A stretch of 64,000 nucleotides of DNA from NCBI RefSeq assembly GCF_029784155.1, contig NC_073691.1, positions 28,191,976 to 28,255,975 on the forward strand, given 5' to 3'. Below the pieces are notes generated by a model that was given only the letters and a program-made list of their open reading frames with translations, was not told the DNA's origin and ran no database searches. How positions within the stretch are numbered: the stretch's first letter is position 1; every line of letters begins with the position of its first letter. This document shows, one piece after another, positions 48,132-58,570 of this stretch. The DNA is from Uranotaenia lowii. Its lineage: Eukaryota > Arthropoda > Insecta > Diptera > Culicidae. A program made the position numbers and the translations under genes.

Positions 48132-48806
48132 TTAAATCATCAACTTACGAGCAAATTTATCTGCGAAAACAAACTTGAATCTACCCGTAACATTCCCTTT
48201 ACGCTTCGCAAGGTAAAATTTGTTACCGGGTATTTGTCCAAAATCCATTTTGACGTAAGTTTCGTCGTCTATCAAAATGCATCCGTGGTACTTGGTCAAC
48301 ACTTTCTCGTACAACTTCCTTGCCCTGGTTTTGGCAACCAGGTTTTATTTCAGCGTCCTGTTGGGGTGTTTGCTTGCATGATACGATCGCAAGCCTTCTC
48401 GCAAACAAATTCGTCGAGCTGTACTGTGGTTCGTCTTGAACTTTTTCGCCAAATCACGCAACGAGATTCCAGGATTATTGTGAACTGATCGAATTACCTT
48501 TGCTCGCAGCTTCCGGTCATATGTTCCACTTTTACGCCTGGTTTGTTTTGCTCGATCCAACGTAAGGGTCTCCCGGTAACGTTGCAGCACCGAATTTACA
48601 GTCGATTTTGCAAATTTCAGGAATTTCGCGAACTTTACCCCTGACAACGTTGGTTTCTCTACGTGAGTGTGCAGAATTTTCTCTCGCCTTTCGCGTTCCA
48701 TCGTCGATAACTTTTGACTAACTGCTTCAATCTTGATGAAATTTTCACCACTAAGTAAACAAACCATCCGGATCAAAACACTGTCAATAGATTCGCGATG
48801 TGACAA
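48132..48806 (-). pseudogene. Tc1/mariner (DD37E-type) transposase relic 2
   Basis: The minus strand encodes the N-terminal half of a transposase in three frames. A first helix-turn-helix region begins near MERERREKILHTHVEKP. Then come a basic linker (RRKSGTYDRKLRAK), a second helix-turn-helix (NPGISLRDLAKKFKTNHSTA), and after two frameshifts the catalytic block LIDDETYVKMDFGQIPG. The first catalytic Asp is present. The region after NKFYLAKRKG is lost, including the second Asp and the Glu. It is more diverged from the 57 kb copy than from a simple duplicate, so it belongs to a related but distinct subfamily. It is not functional. Confidence 0.85.
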
Positions 48807-48809
48807 CTA

Positions 48810-49790
48810 GGGGCGCTGCAGTAAATGAAAAGATGCGACCAGATTCTATGTAAAACAGACTTTACATACTATGAATTCAGGTTGAAAATGCAAAATTTAG
48901 ATTTAGAATTTCAATTCGAAAATCAGATTCAAATTCAGCTCGAAGTTGAGTTTTATTAAAAGATTGAAATCTCAATCTGAGAATTTCATTAGGGATTCAA
49001 ATGGCAGGAAATTGCAGTTTCATAATTTTGATGCTTGATTGATTTATTTTTTTTATTCAATGAGAGTCAGTTAGGAAACACAAACCAGGTGGAAATGAGA
49101 AAAAAAATTAAATGAGATCCGGGTTCAGTTTGAAGATTTCGTATATTAATTACGCAATAAATTAGTTATGATAATTTTTTGTTGATAAAAGAACTTGTAC
49201 TCAATTTTGAGGTAACAATTCAACTGGAAATGTATTTTTTTACATTATATTTATTGCAGATTTTTCGTTTTAAACTTTGATCCTAAAATTCAATCGAGTT
49301 TACAAGAGTATAAAATAAATCTGTTTGGAACTGGAATCTTTATCTCTTACTATTTCTTCTGAATATTTGATACATTTTCACAAATGCTTACATTGATTCC
49401 GAATGTGGTTTAAGAAATTAGCTTATTGTTTGCTCATTTATGTACATAAATGCTAAAAGTTTTACTTTTGAATGAAGCCTTCGAAATCTGTTATTTATTT
49501 CTTAAAGTTTCATCAAAAAACGACTTCTAGGACTCATCATCGAAAATTATAACTAAGTGATAACTTGAATCTGAATAACTATAAAGAAGCTACATTTCTT
49601 TTTACTATTTTTTAGGTATAAAAACGTTACAGGAAAAAATGTCATCAAACCATCCCACCACCCTCACGAGCCAACTGCCCTCTTAAAGTAGCCTCCTTAC
49701 ACTTTTTCCGCATACTCCTCTACCGACTTTCCAATAACAAAGGGCTCCAAAGGGTTCTTGGGAAGTGTATGGCCTGGTTTAGCACGTAAA
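48810..49790. other. AT-rich non-coding stretch
   Basis: Nothing recognisable. Confidence 0.4.
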
Positions 49791-49794
49791 TTAA

Positions 49795-50145
49795 GGTTAG
49801 CTAAAAATTTTTCGCACGTATCCGGGCCGGACAAATCCGACCAGATTTATATAAAATCCTGGCAAAATCCAGGCATTTTATTTCAAAATTAACGACCAAA
49901 AATCCGGGCAATATCCGGTCAAACTTTCTTAAAACCCAGAAATTTCAACAAAATTTTAAAATGTATTTTAGGCTTACAAATAACTTTCTCAAAAAATTTC
50001 GTTTCAAGGGCATTAATTAAAAAAATTTACAACAGCATTTGTTTAATTTTTTGTTTGATTTGCCAAATAAAGTGAATAAATCCGGCAAAGTCCGGGCATT
50101 TTTAAATGAAATCCGGGCAACCAGGTCGGGCCGGACTGCTCTCAA
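49795..50145. mobile_element. Second, decayed copy of the CCGGGCAACC MITE family
   Basis: It matches the reverse complement of the element at 43414-43777: CCTGGCAAAATCC, ACGACCAAAAATCCGGGCA, AAAACCCAGAAAT, AAAAATTTCGTTTC, AAAGTGAATAAATCCGG and ATCCGGGCAACC occur in the same order. The terminal repeats are eroded and no target duplication is visible. Confidence 0.65.
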
Positions 50146-50387
50146 ATTAAGTATTAAATATCCGGAATAAACATAAAAACAGATGATTTAAAGCTGTCGA
50201 ATTATCTAATACTTTACATTCACAGAGTTACCAGAAATGTGTATAGTAAAGTCGTCCACGCAGGTTTTCTGTGTCCATTCATTCGGGGATGGTCCGACCA
50301 AAATTGTCACCTGGGACCTTTCATATCTTCACTATTTAATTCACACATTGAATGAAAAAACAAAACTTTTGCCTTTTGGGTTCGAAG

Positions 50388-50551
50388 CTAGCACACTCTG
50401 GAAAATGCGATTGATCGTCTCGAAGGCAGAGAGTGAACTCGTCTGTATGGTTGGTCGTGCAAATTGACAGCTTCCAAGGCCGATGGATCGTCCATGAAAT
50501 GTAACTCAGCAATGCCTTATAAGATTACCATAATGTATCATTTCAACTCAC
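50388..50551 (-). CDS. Possible first coding exon (35-residue frame) after a strong acceptor
   Basis: A strong acceptor on the minus strand (CCTTTTCTCTCTGTTTCAG, ending at 50552) is followed by a leader and then an ATG at 50495. The frame from there (MDDPSALEAVNLHDQPYRRV..., Arg/Ser-rich) stays open to a TAG at 50388. The composition is protein-like and unlike nearby repeats, but the frame is short, no family was recognised and the only donor-like string inside (CAGA|GTGTGC) is poor. The acceptor is immediately followed by GTGAGTT, so it may instead be a recursive splice site. Confidence 0.25.
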
Positions 50552-50559
50552 CTGAAACA

Positions 50560-52260
50560 GAGAGAAAAGGGTAAATATTAGTTTTATTATTATTATTATT
50601 ATTAGCTAATGTTTTGAGTTAGAAACTTTTGGTTGGAATGACTTTTTTAATATTCGGAGTTCTTATGTGACATTTAAAATGGTCAAGTCGATAAAAGGGA
50701 ACATCAAGATTTTTCATGAACTTCATTAAATTTATTGACCGCTCGTAAAATGTCCGTAAAAAATCTCCTGAATGACATTCAACCAATAACCAGTTGATTG
50801 ACAAATATGAAACGCATCCAAAGTTCGGAAAAATATGCAACCAATTTGAACAGTAAACCAGGAAACACATTCCACCAGAGCACTCGAACCCCAACGACCA
50901 ATTAGTTCCAGTCAGCTGATTCCTGCGGAATCATCGCGCCGTCATCGCACCTCTGGCATCTATTCAGAGGGCGGCAGGAAATATTAGCTATTCGATACTG
51001 CTCCCGTAGCGGGATTTTTCGAAACTACTTTATCCCGATCTTAAATTTCGAAGGCGACGACGGCCTTGCTCAACTATGGGAAGAACCATGTTTTGAGAGC
51101 CAATTTGTTCTCGATATAAAACCAATTATTCTAGATCCCATTAGAAAACAGCAGAAAAAAAACCCGTAGACTCTCAGCACCAGTTCAAGAACAACGGTTG
51201 CGCTAATCGCGCAGCGCAGCAAATTGAGGCCAACGAACGCACCGGTTTCCCTAAACCCAATTTTGGATTTTGCTTTAATATCCCATCTCGCGAGGAAGAA
51301 ATAAAACAAATGGAGAACCAACAAGCACCCTGGAGGAGTATGAGAGAAGCGAAAAAATGAAATATCATCATCTTGTTAAACTGCAAACCTCACCCCATCC
51401 CCCCCTAGATAGATTAGCAGCAACGAAAACGGCCACGTTGGAACATCCCCCTTAAGGTCCAAAGTAGACACTCTTTAATATCTAAAAAGTACACCTCCAC
51501 CTAATAATAACAACAATTTCACAAGAACCGCCTGTCTACACACGTTCAGACACCCGGCCAAGGTTTGAAGTAGTGAGACCTGCTGCTGCAGGGCTGATTC
51601 ATCACTTCCATTAAAGTTGGGTCGCCGTCGTCGTCGTCGCCGTTATTTGGTGTGTGGAAACCTCCCACCTCATGTACTTAGTTAAGGTTTGTCGGGGTCC
51701 CGGATCGTAGGAACATTAACCGGGGATGTCCCCCTCTATGAATGAACGGAATGGAATGGCAGGCGGCAGCAGGTTTCCCATCATCATCCTCCTCCTCCGG
51801 GGAAGTTCTGTTGAAACCGGACAAGTGGGAAGCGCAATCACGAACGAACCTACTCAGAAGCGGAGGAGTCGCGTTATGTGATGAGACTTGGCAATTGCTG
51901 CACACAGTTCTATTAGGCGCGCGCGTGAGTGAACCGGTGGAGTTCTTTAGTTATGAACTTCTTTATGGGGAGGACCCCTCGAGTCTACCACGCAACACGG
52001 TAACCACCCTTTTTTGAACGAAAACGAACGGCTCGAAGGTGAGTTCATCATTTTTTGAAAGAAAAAAAAAATACGTTAGGTTATCGTACCACCATTAAAC
52101 ATCAAAAAGGTTTAAGAAAATGTTGTCCGATTCAAATGAAAAATACTATTTTATCTAATTTAGAGAGACTTTCATACAAAAATAGTTTTAAAAAACTTTA
52201 AAAGTAAGGTAATTGTTGTTATTTTCAACCCAACTTTTTAATTCTAAAGAAATTTGTTTA
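50560..52260. other. GC-richer non-repeat stretch, possible regulatory or 5' region
   Basis: A (TTA)n microsatellite lies at about 50583-50605. From 50880 to 52050 GC content rises, with a (GTC)n run at about 51617-51638. The plus-strand frame at 51742-52017 (Ser-rich start, about 91 codons, ATG start) has no domain. The sequence looks like insect promoter, enhancer or UTR DNA but no core promoter was identified. Confidence 0.35.
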
Positions 52261-52271
52261 TTAGACTAACT

Positions 52272-54099
52272 AATAACACTAGATTACAGCATTTTTGAAC
52301 TCAGTAAACTGGAGGTCATGTCTAATGTGAAATCGGGCTCTGAATCCGAAAATGCAATTCAAAAAAATCTCAGTGGAACCGTTTTTGAGTTATGCTCCAC
52401 ATATGAAATTTCGGAAAAATTAAAAAAGTTCTTGTACTAAGATTAAAATATCTCGGACGGCATAACAGTAATTCGAAATCCCTTTTTTGCATATTGAAGG
52501 TGAATAAATTTTCTATCGATCATCTGCACACTAATTTTGCGTTTGACCAACAGTATTGTTGATATTAGTGACTTTATGAGAGAAAAAATTATAAAAAACG
52601 TATTTTTTTAGAGAAAATTTTGTTTCAACGAAAGTTTTAGACTCGATGGTAGCATTTAAAAAATCTGATTTTCTTTTGCGCTTGAATTTCAATTTAAATC
52701 AAAGATTTCAAGTGGTTATTTATCAAAATCGGTTGAAAATTGAAGAAGTTGTGGCTACTTTACCATAATAGTATTTTTTGTAGTTTTTCATAATTTAACG
52801 AACCGCAGTACACTTATCATAGTATAGGTAGAATGAAACATGATAAATCTCACTCGCTCCAAGTCAACATTATTTATTAGCTTACCAGAAGGTCACATGC
52901 CAAGTTTCAGGAAGATTTGACCATAGGGAGGGGTTGCTTGAGTCTCGAAACTGAATAAAATTTTGAGGTATTTTGCCCGGCAAGAACGAAAAATACTGGT
53001 TTTTCATCAATAACTTCTTTCATCACTAGCTGATTGTTTTTTATGGTTAATTTTCTCAAAGCCTAAGTTGAGAAAAAAATATTTCACCCGATGACTGTAA
53101 CTCGATTGGATTTGAAACAGAAAAGTTATTGCGGTTCAAAGATTGTATTTTGGGCGAAAATTCTCGTTTAAAACGCAATGCGTAAAAAGTACTCATTGCG
53201 TGTTGGACAAAATTTGCGGCCTTTGAACTGCATTAACTTTTTTACTTCAAGTCCAATCGTGTTGCAGTCTTCGGGTGAAATATTTGTCTCAACTTAGGCT
53301 TCAAAAAAATTAACCATAAAAAACAATCGGCTGGTGATGAAAGAAGTAATTGATGAAAAACCAGTATTTTTTGTTCCTCCCGGGCAGAAAACCTTAAAAT
53401 TTTATTCACGTTTCAGACTCAAGCAACCGCTCCCTATGATCAGATCTTCCTGAAACTTGGCATGTGACCTTCTGGTAAGCTAATAAATAATGTTGACTTG
53501 GAGCGAGTGAGATTTACCATGTGTTATTCTTCCTATACTTTTATAAGTGTACTGCGGTTCGTTAAATTATTAAAAACTACAAAAATTACAGTTATGGTAA
53601 AGTAGCCATAACTTTTTCAATTTTCTACCGACTTCGAGCAACAACCACTTGAAATATTTGATTTTAACTGACATTTAAGCGCAAAAGAAAATCAGATTTT
53701 TTGAATGCTACTATTGAGTCTAAAACTTTCGTTGAAATAAAATTTTCTTTAAAAAAAATGCGTTTTTTATAATTTTTTCTCTCATAAAGTCACTAATATC
53801 AACAATACTGTTGGTCAAACGCAAAATTAGTGTTCAGATGATCGATAGAAAATTTATTCACCTTTAATATGCAAAAGAGGGATTTCAAATCACTGTTGTG
53901 CCGTCCGAGATATTTTAAACTAAATACAAGAACTTTTTTAATTTTTCCAAAATTTCAAATTTAGAGCATGACTCAAAAATGGTTCTACTTAGATTTTTTT
54001 GAATTTCATTTTCGGATTCAGCGCCCGATTTTACATTAAAAATGTTGGTCAGATAATCAAGTTCACGATTTTTTTTAAATTTTGTAAACTAGTGTAATT
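52272..54099. mobile_element. 1.8 kb near-perfect palindrome (fold-back element)
   Basis: The left arm (about 52272-53180) and right arm (about 53194-54099) are inverted copies around a 13 bp centre between CGCAATG (53174-53180) and CATTGCG (53194-53200). Outer ends pair as AATAACACTAG against CTAGTGTAATT. Landmarks pair throughout, such as AATCGGGCTCTGAATCCGA, GAACCGCAGTACACTTAT, GCTTACCAGAAGGTCACATG and TTTCATCACTAGCTGATTG. Arms are nearly equal in length, with scattered substitutions only. Nothing is encoded. It is probably a long-inverted-repeat MITE or foldback transposon. Confidence 0.85.
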
Positions 54100-55010
54100 A
54101 AATGATTAATATTGTCAAGAAATTTCATGAAACTTGAGAGAAAAACATGTGAAATGATTAAACATGAGGAAAAAATTAATGTCAAACGAGTTACAAAATT
54201 GTTGAATTTGTACTCATTAATGAGTGAAAGTTACCCATTTGCATGATGCTTTTCAGCTTTATTTCTCTATAACTCAAAAAACGGTGCTTTAAGGTGCCTG
54301 GAAACTCTTTTTGTGTTATTTGGACCAAAAACTAGATCTTAAAGGTGAAAAAATTTGGAACAATGAGGGACTTTTTTTTAACTAGCCTTCAATTTTTTTG
54401 ACTTTTGAACAAATTGATCATTTACTCATTTTTCTCATAGAAGAATTTAGTGTGTGAAAATTTTGTACGGTTCAAATGAAAGCTTTTATCTTAAGAATTC
54501 AAACGATGTACTCTATTTTATGAAAAAAAAAAGTTTTCATGTTCATGTTTCATAGAAATATATGCAATTTCAATGTTTTTCTTCATCAAATAATTTTTAA
54601 AAAGAGATTATCCAGCAAAATTTGACAAAAAAAATGCCCTGTAGGGAACAGCACAGAATGCCCTGTTGAGCACATGTTTATCGTAGAAATTGCCCATATT
54701 TTTTTGAAAGTTGAGTGGCACTTTCTAACTGGGACATAATTTCTTCAAATCGATCGATGCGCACTCTGGAATCGACATTGCGTACTGTTGAAAAAAGTAC
54801 CCAGCAAACAAAATCGAGTGTCCAATCAGTATGGTCTCTTTAACCTTCTATGACTAACTTTGAAGTATACTACGTGAGAACACCCCTCCTAGACGACCAA
54901 ACCGACATAAACCGTTTGAGGTCCCTTGGTGGAACTATTTGTTATTTATTTCTGATCGACGGATCACATGTTGATCCAAATGATTTTTATGGTGTAAAAC
55001 AGTATTAGGT
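54100..55010. other. AT-rich non-coding stretch
   Basis: No gene was recognised. It may include unreadable downstream remains of the Jockey element at 55015. Confidence 0.4.
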
Positions 55011-55014
55011 CATA

Positions 55015-56340
55015 GCAAAGTTTGGGGACGCCGAGGGGTGACTACACGTCGTTGAAATAAACTAGAAAAATAATCGGTCCTAGATGGCTACCTTGGGGCA
55101 CACCGGGTGATCACCCAGGTGGTAAACCTTTTTTACGGATTCCATTTCAAGGCACGGCGAGCAACCGAGTCCCCCCAGTTTGCTACTCTGGGTCCATGGG
55201 TGCAATTGGACGACTCATGATACTAAGTACCCCTACGCCATAAAGTTCACCTAAGGCCGCAGACCTGGTTCCCACCTCGAACTGTTTAGAACACTATACT
55301 TCAATAGTGGGAGGTCTATTCGCGCTAATGCGCTCCAAGGCAATACTCATTAACAAGACCACTTTCAGCAAAACCTCTCATCCTTACGACTCGACGCCTG
55401 AACTCTCCTCTAACGACTTGAGAACCGACATCTCCTCGCAATGACTCGAGGTTCCCACACAAACCTCTCCTCTTCGCGACTTGAGGCCTGATCTCTCCTC
55501 TAACGACTTGAGGCCTGATCTCTCCTCTAACGACTTGAGATCCGACCCCTACTCGCATCGACTCGAGGTTTACCTCTCCTCTGCACGATTCAAGGCCCGA
55601 TCTCTCCTCTAACGACTTGAAATCTGACCTCTCCTCGAGGTGACCACTTGTACCCCGCTTCTTGTTGGTAAGGGGCCTGATCCCTCCTCTTACGACTCAA
55701 GACCCGACCTCTTATCATAAAGACTCGGGGTTGACCACACAAACCTCTCCATCTGAAGGTTTGAGGTCTGACCTCTTCTCTAACGACTCGAGGCCCGACC
55801 TCTTATCTTCAGGGTTCGAGGTTTGCCACCTTGCCCATCGTGTGCCTGATCGAGAGCAGCTTATTCTAGACTTGCGCCTGTCACGGCACACGCGCGGGAC
55901 TTAACGCAACGATTCAGATGATTCCCGACCAGTTAAGTAACTGCGGAATCAGCCAAGTAGAGTACCACAGAATCCTAAGCGTTCGAGTTTTACTATGGCA
56001 ATTTCATGGTTCACCTTGTCGAATGCAGCGGACAGATCGGTATAGATTGCATCAGTTTGAGATTTGGCAGCTAAACTTTGATGCACAAAAGAAGTGAACG
56101 TTAGCAAGATACTTGTCGTAGAACGTTTGGGCATGAATCCTTGCTGATCATTGGAGATGTTATTTTTTCAGGACGTGAAAAAAGGATAAAAGCCAACCAA
56201 TTCAAATATTTTGGCAATCGAACATAAGGCAGAGATTCCACGATAATTGTTAACATCTCTCCTATCTCCATTTTAATGTACATGTAAGCTTCCTTCCATA
56301 GTAGAGGCAAGGTAGTTCTATCAAGCGAAGCTCGAAAAAT
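55015..56340 (-). pseudogene. Jockey-type reverse transcriptase, split by an R1 tail
   Basis: On the minus strand the 5' part (about 56340-55928) carries decayed RT motifs in order: SLDRTTLPLLWKEAYM, VNNYRGISALCSIAKIFE, QGFMPKRST, then a clear frame with SQTDAIYTDLSAAFDKVNH (first catalytic Asp region) and KLERLGFCGTLLG. The 3' part (about 55111-55050) carries GVPQGSHLGPIIFLVYFNDV. The R1 tail at 55112-55927 separates the two. About 20 residues expected between them (after LTGR) are missing. Frameshifts and stops show a dead copy. The clade is assigned from motif style. Confidence 0.8.
55112..55927 (-). mobile_element. R1 3'-tail insertion, 5'-truncated, inside a Jockey element
   Basis: It matches, inverted, the R1 tail at about 39915-40690: GGGAATCATC...GCGTTAAGTCCC, the 27 bp minisatellite, GAGTATTGCCTTGGAGCGCAT, GTGGGAACCAGGTCTGCGG, GTAGCAAACTGGGGGGAC and TTTACCACCTG. 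The match ends at TTTACCACCTG with no long A-run. Only about 0.8 kb of the element was copied. Similarity to the 40 kb copy is high, so both are recent compared with the Jockey host sequence. Confidence 0.85.
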
Positions 56341-56486
56341 GAGCCGAATAGGCATGAAACTGTAAAAAAAGCAGCTGAATATTCTGGGCATGTTGAAGCT
56401 GAAGTGAAGATACTCGAAAATTTTTGGGCTATGAACTACAAACAAGCCTTAATTCTGTTCGCAAAGCCCGGAAATCTTAAATCCTA

Positions 56487-57603
56487 AAGGGTGATACGGT
56501 CAAAATTTGGTCAAGGGAAAACGCGTGTAAATCGGTGAAATCGTTTATTAAATAAATCAAATTAAATTCCTTTTTCAAGTTTAATTAGTATAAAATTCAG
56601 GAAAAATATTCAGTTAGGCTTCCGCTTTTCCAAATCCGAATTGCCGGGCCTTACGCTTAACCCCTGCCATCAGATTTTGTACAGCCACCTTGTCCACCCT
56701 CATCGCCGCAGAAAGCCAGTTTGCCTTGAACTGCTGCTCGTGCTTAGCAGTTTTTTTTGGTCTTCTTTAGGTTCCGCTTGACAATAGCCCAGTGTTTCTC
56801 AATTGGGCGGAGCTCTGGCGTGTTGGGAGGGTTCTTGTCCTAGGGAACCACCTGCACGTTGTTGGCGGCGTACCACTCCATGGCCTTTTTACCGTAATGG
56901 CAAGATGCCAAATCCGGCCAAAACAGTACGGAACAACCGTGTTTCTTTCACGTAAATTTCTTGGTTGACAGTCCCGGAAGCTATGAAAATGCTGCTTCTC
57001 AAGCCACAGGTACAGATGGCTTGCCAAACCAGATATTTCTTCGCGAATTTTGACAGTTTCATGTGCTTGAAAATATCTATTACCTTTCCCCTTCCTTTTG
57101 CCATATAAAACTCCTGTCCCGGAAGCTGCTTGTAGTCGGCTTTGACGTAGGTTTCGTCGTCCATTACCACGCAGTCAAACTTCGTCAGCATCGTCGTGTA
57201 CAGCCTCCGGGACCGCGCTTTGGCCGTCGTATTTTGTTTATCATCGCGATTTGGAGTCACTACCCTCTTGTAAGTCGATAGTCCGGCTCGTTTTTTGGCT
57301 CGATGCACGGTTGTAGACGATACACCCAGCTTATTTGCGGCATCTCGGAGCGAGAGGTTAGGGTTTCGCTTGAAACTACTGGCAACTCGCTTTGTCGTCT
57401 CAGCGGCTTCCAATTTTCGATTTTCCCCCGATCCAGACTTCCTGGCTGTCGACAAACGTTCCCAAACACTTTAATTACATTTGTAACGGTTGATTTGGCA
57501 ACTTTTAGCTATTTTGCTAGCTTTGCGTGCGAGTAGCTCGGATTTTCGCGATGCGCGAGCAAAATTTTGATACGCTGCTAGGAGGTCATCAACGTTCTCA
57601 TTT
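56487..57603 (-). mobile_element. DD37E mariner-like element, nearly complete but lacking its 5' end
   Basis: A terminal-repeat-like end AGGGTGATACGGTCAAAATT lies at 56488 just after TA. The transposase fills the rest. The opposite terminal repeat is absent: Jockey sequence starts at 57603, almost exactly at the transposase ATG. Confidence 0.75.
56614..57603 (-). pseudogene. Tc1/mariner DD37E transposase, few lesions
   Basis: The enzyme would cut and rejoin element ends. Seen in order on the minus strand: an N-terminal helix-turn-helix (SYSHAKLAK... KVAKSTVTNVIKVFG), a linker, a second helix-turn-helix (NPNLSLRDAANKLGVSSTTV), the catalytic VVMDDETYVKADYKQLPG, KFAKKYLVWQAICTCGLRS, then after a frameshift WPDLASCHYG (second Asp), and PNTPELRPIEKHWA (Glu). 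Thirty-seven residues separate the second Asp and the Glu. The C-terminus stops at 56616. Lesions visible: stops in the N-terminal part, a frameshift near 57455, one before WPDL (near 56930), and a TAG in place of the Trp codon before DKNPP. The DD37E type is known from mosquitoes. It is inactive as it stands. Confidence 0.88.
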
Positions 57604-58570
57604 TGCTCGATCCAGCGAATGGTCCTGGTCCAGATGGAATTCCACCGTCGTTGGTTTTCAACCGATCGATTTCAGAAGGTGTTTGTCCTAGCCGTTGGGA
57701 AATTGCTTCAATTTCTCCAATTTCTAAGTCTGGAAATGCTCATCGTGTGGAGAACTACCGACCATTCTCAATTATCTGCTGTTTTTCAAAAGTGCTTGAA
57801 GTCTTGATGGACGAAAGGCTTTCATAAGCAACTATTTCAATACTTGCCGAGGTCCAGTACGGGTTCATCCGGAAAAAATTAACGTTGCCCAACTCGGTGT
57901 GCTATGCCAGTGAATTGCATGCTGCAACTGATAAAAAACTGCAGATGGACTCAATATATGTCGACCTTGCCAAAGCCTTTGATGAAGTGCCTCATATGGT
58001 CGTGATGGAGAAACTTAAGCGTTACGGATTCCCAGAATGTGCAACCAAATGGTTGCATTCCTACCTGTTACATGGATATGAGTTTATAAATATTCGTAGA
58101 AATTATTCTACTGGATTCTTTGTGCCGTCTGGTGTCCACAGGGAAGTCACTTAGGATCGCTTATCTTTGTGATTTTCATAATCGACCTAGCAACTTTCCT
58201 TCAAACGGCAAAACTACTGTTCGCAGATGATTTGATATTCTACAGAATCGTTGACTCGAGAGTGGACTGTGCTGCGCTTCATGAAGACATCAATAGTCTA
58301 CTCGCATGGTGTGCCAAACATGGGATGGACGTAAACGTCGATAAGTGCAATTGTATCAGCTTTTTAGAACCAGAACCTCCTTGGTCTGACGTATCAAGCA
58401 GCGTTCTGATCCTTGGTGCGAAGTGTCTTGGATATGCGGCACCAGTTTGAGCACCCTACCACTCTGTTCATATCGAACGAATCGAACGAATTCAGGAAAA
58501 AATTGATGCGTCGACTGTCCACAACTGCTCCAAGGCTTGAGTTCACCTTCTGGCTAGCTAGCGATTTGCT
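57603..58570 (+). pseudogene. Jockey-type reverse transcriptase fragment, frameshifted
   Basis: Plus-strand RT motifs in order: GPGPDGIPPSLVF, CPSRWEIASISPISKSGN, VENYRPFSIICCFSKVLE, a stop, then SIYVDLAKAFDEVPH (first catalytic Asp), KRYGFPECATKWLHSYL, PSGV followed by a one-base deletion, then GSHLGSLIFVIF and the catalytic FADDLIFYR, CAKHGMDVNVDKCN, and after another break APYHSVHIERIERIQ from the C-terminal region. The endonuclease is missing. It begins directly at the truncated end of the DD37E element. The first third of RT is shortened. The element may extend to about 58830. Confidence 0.85.
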
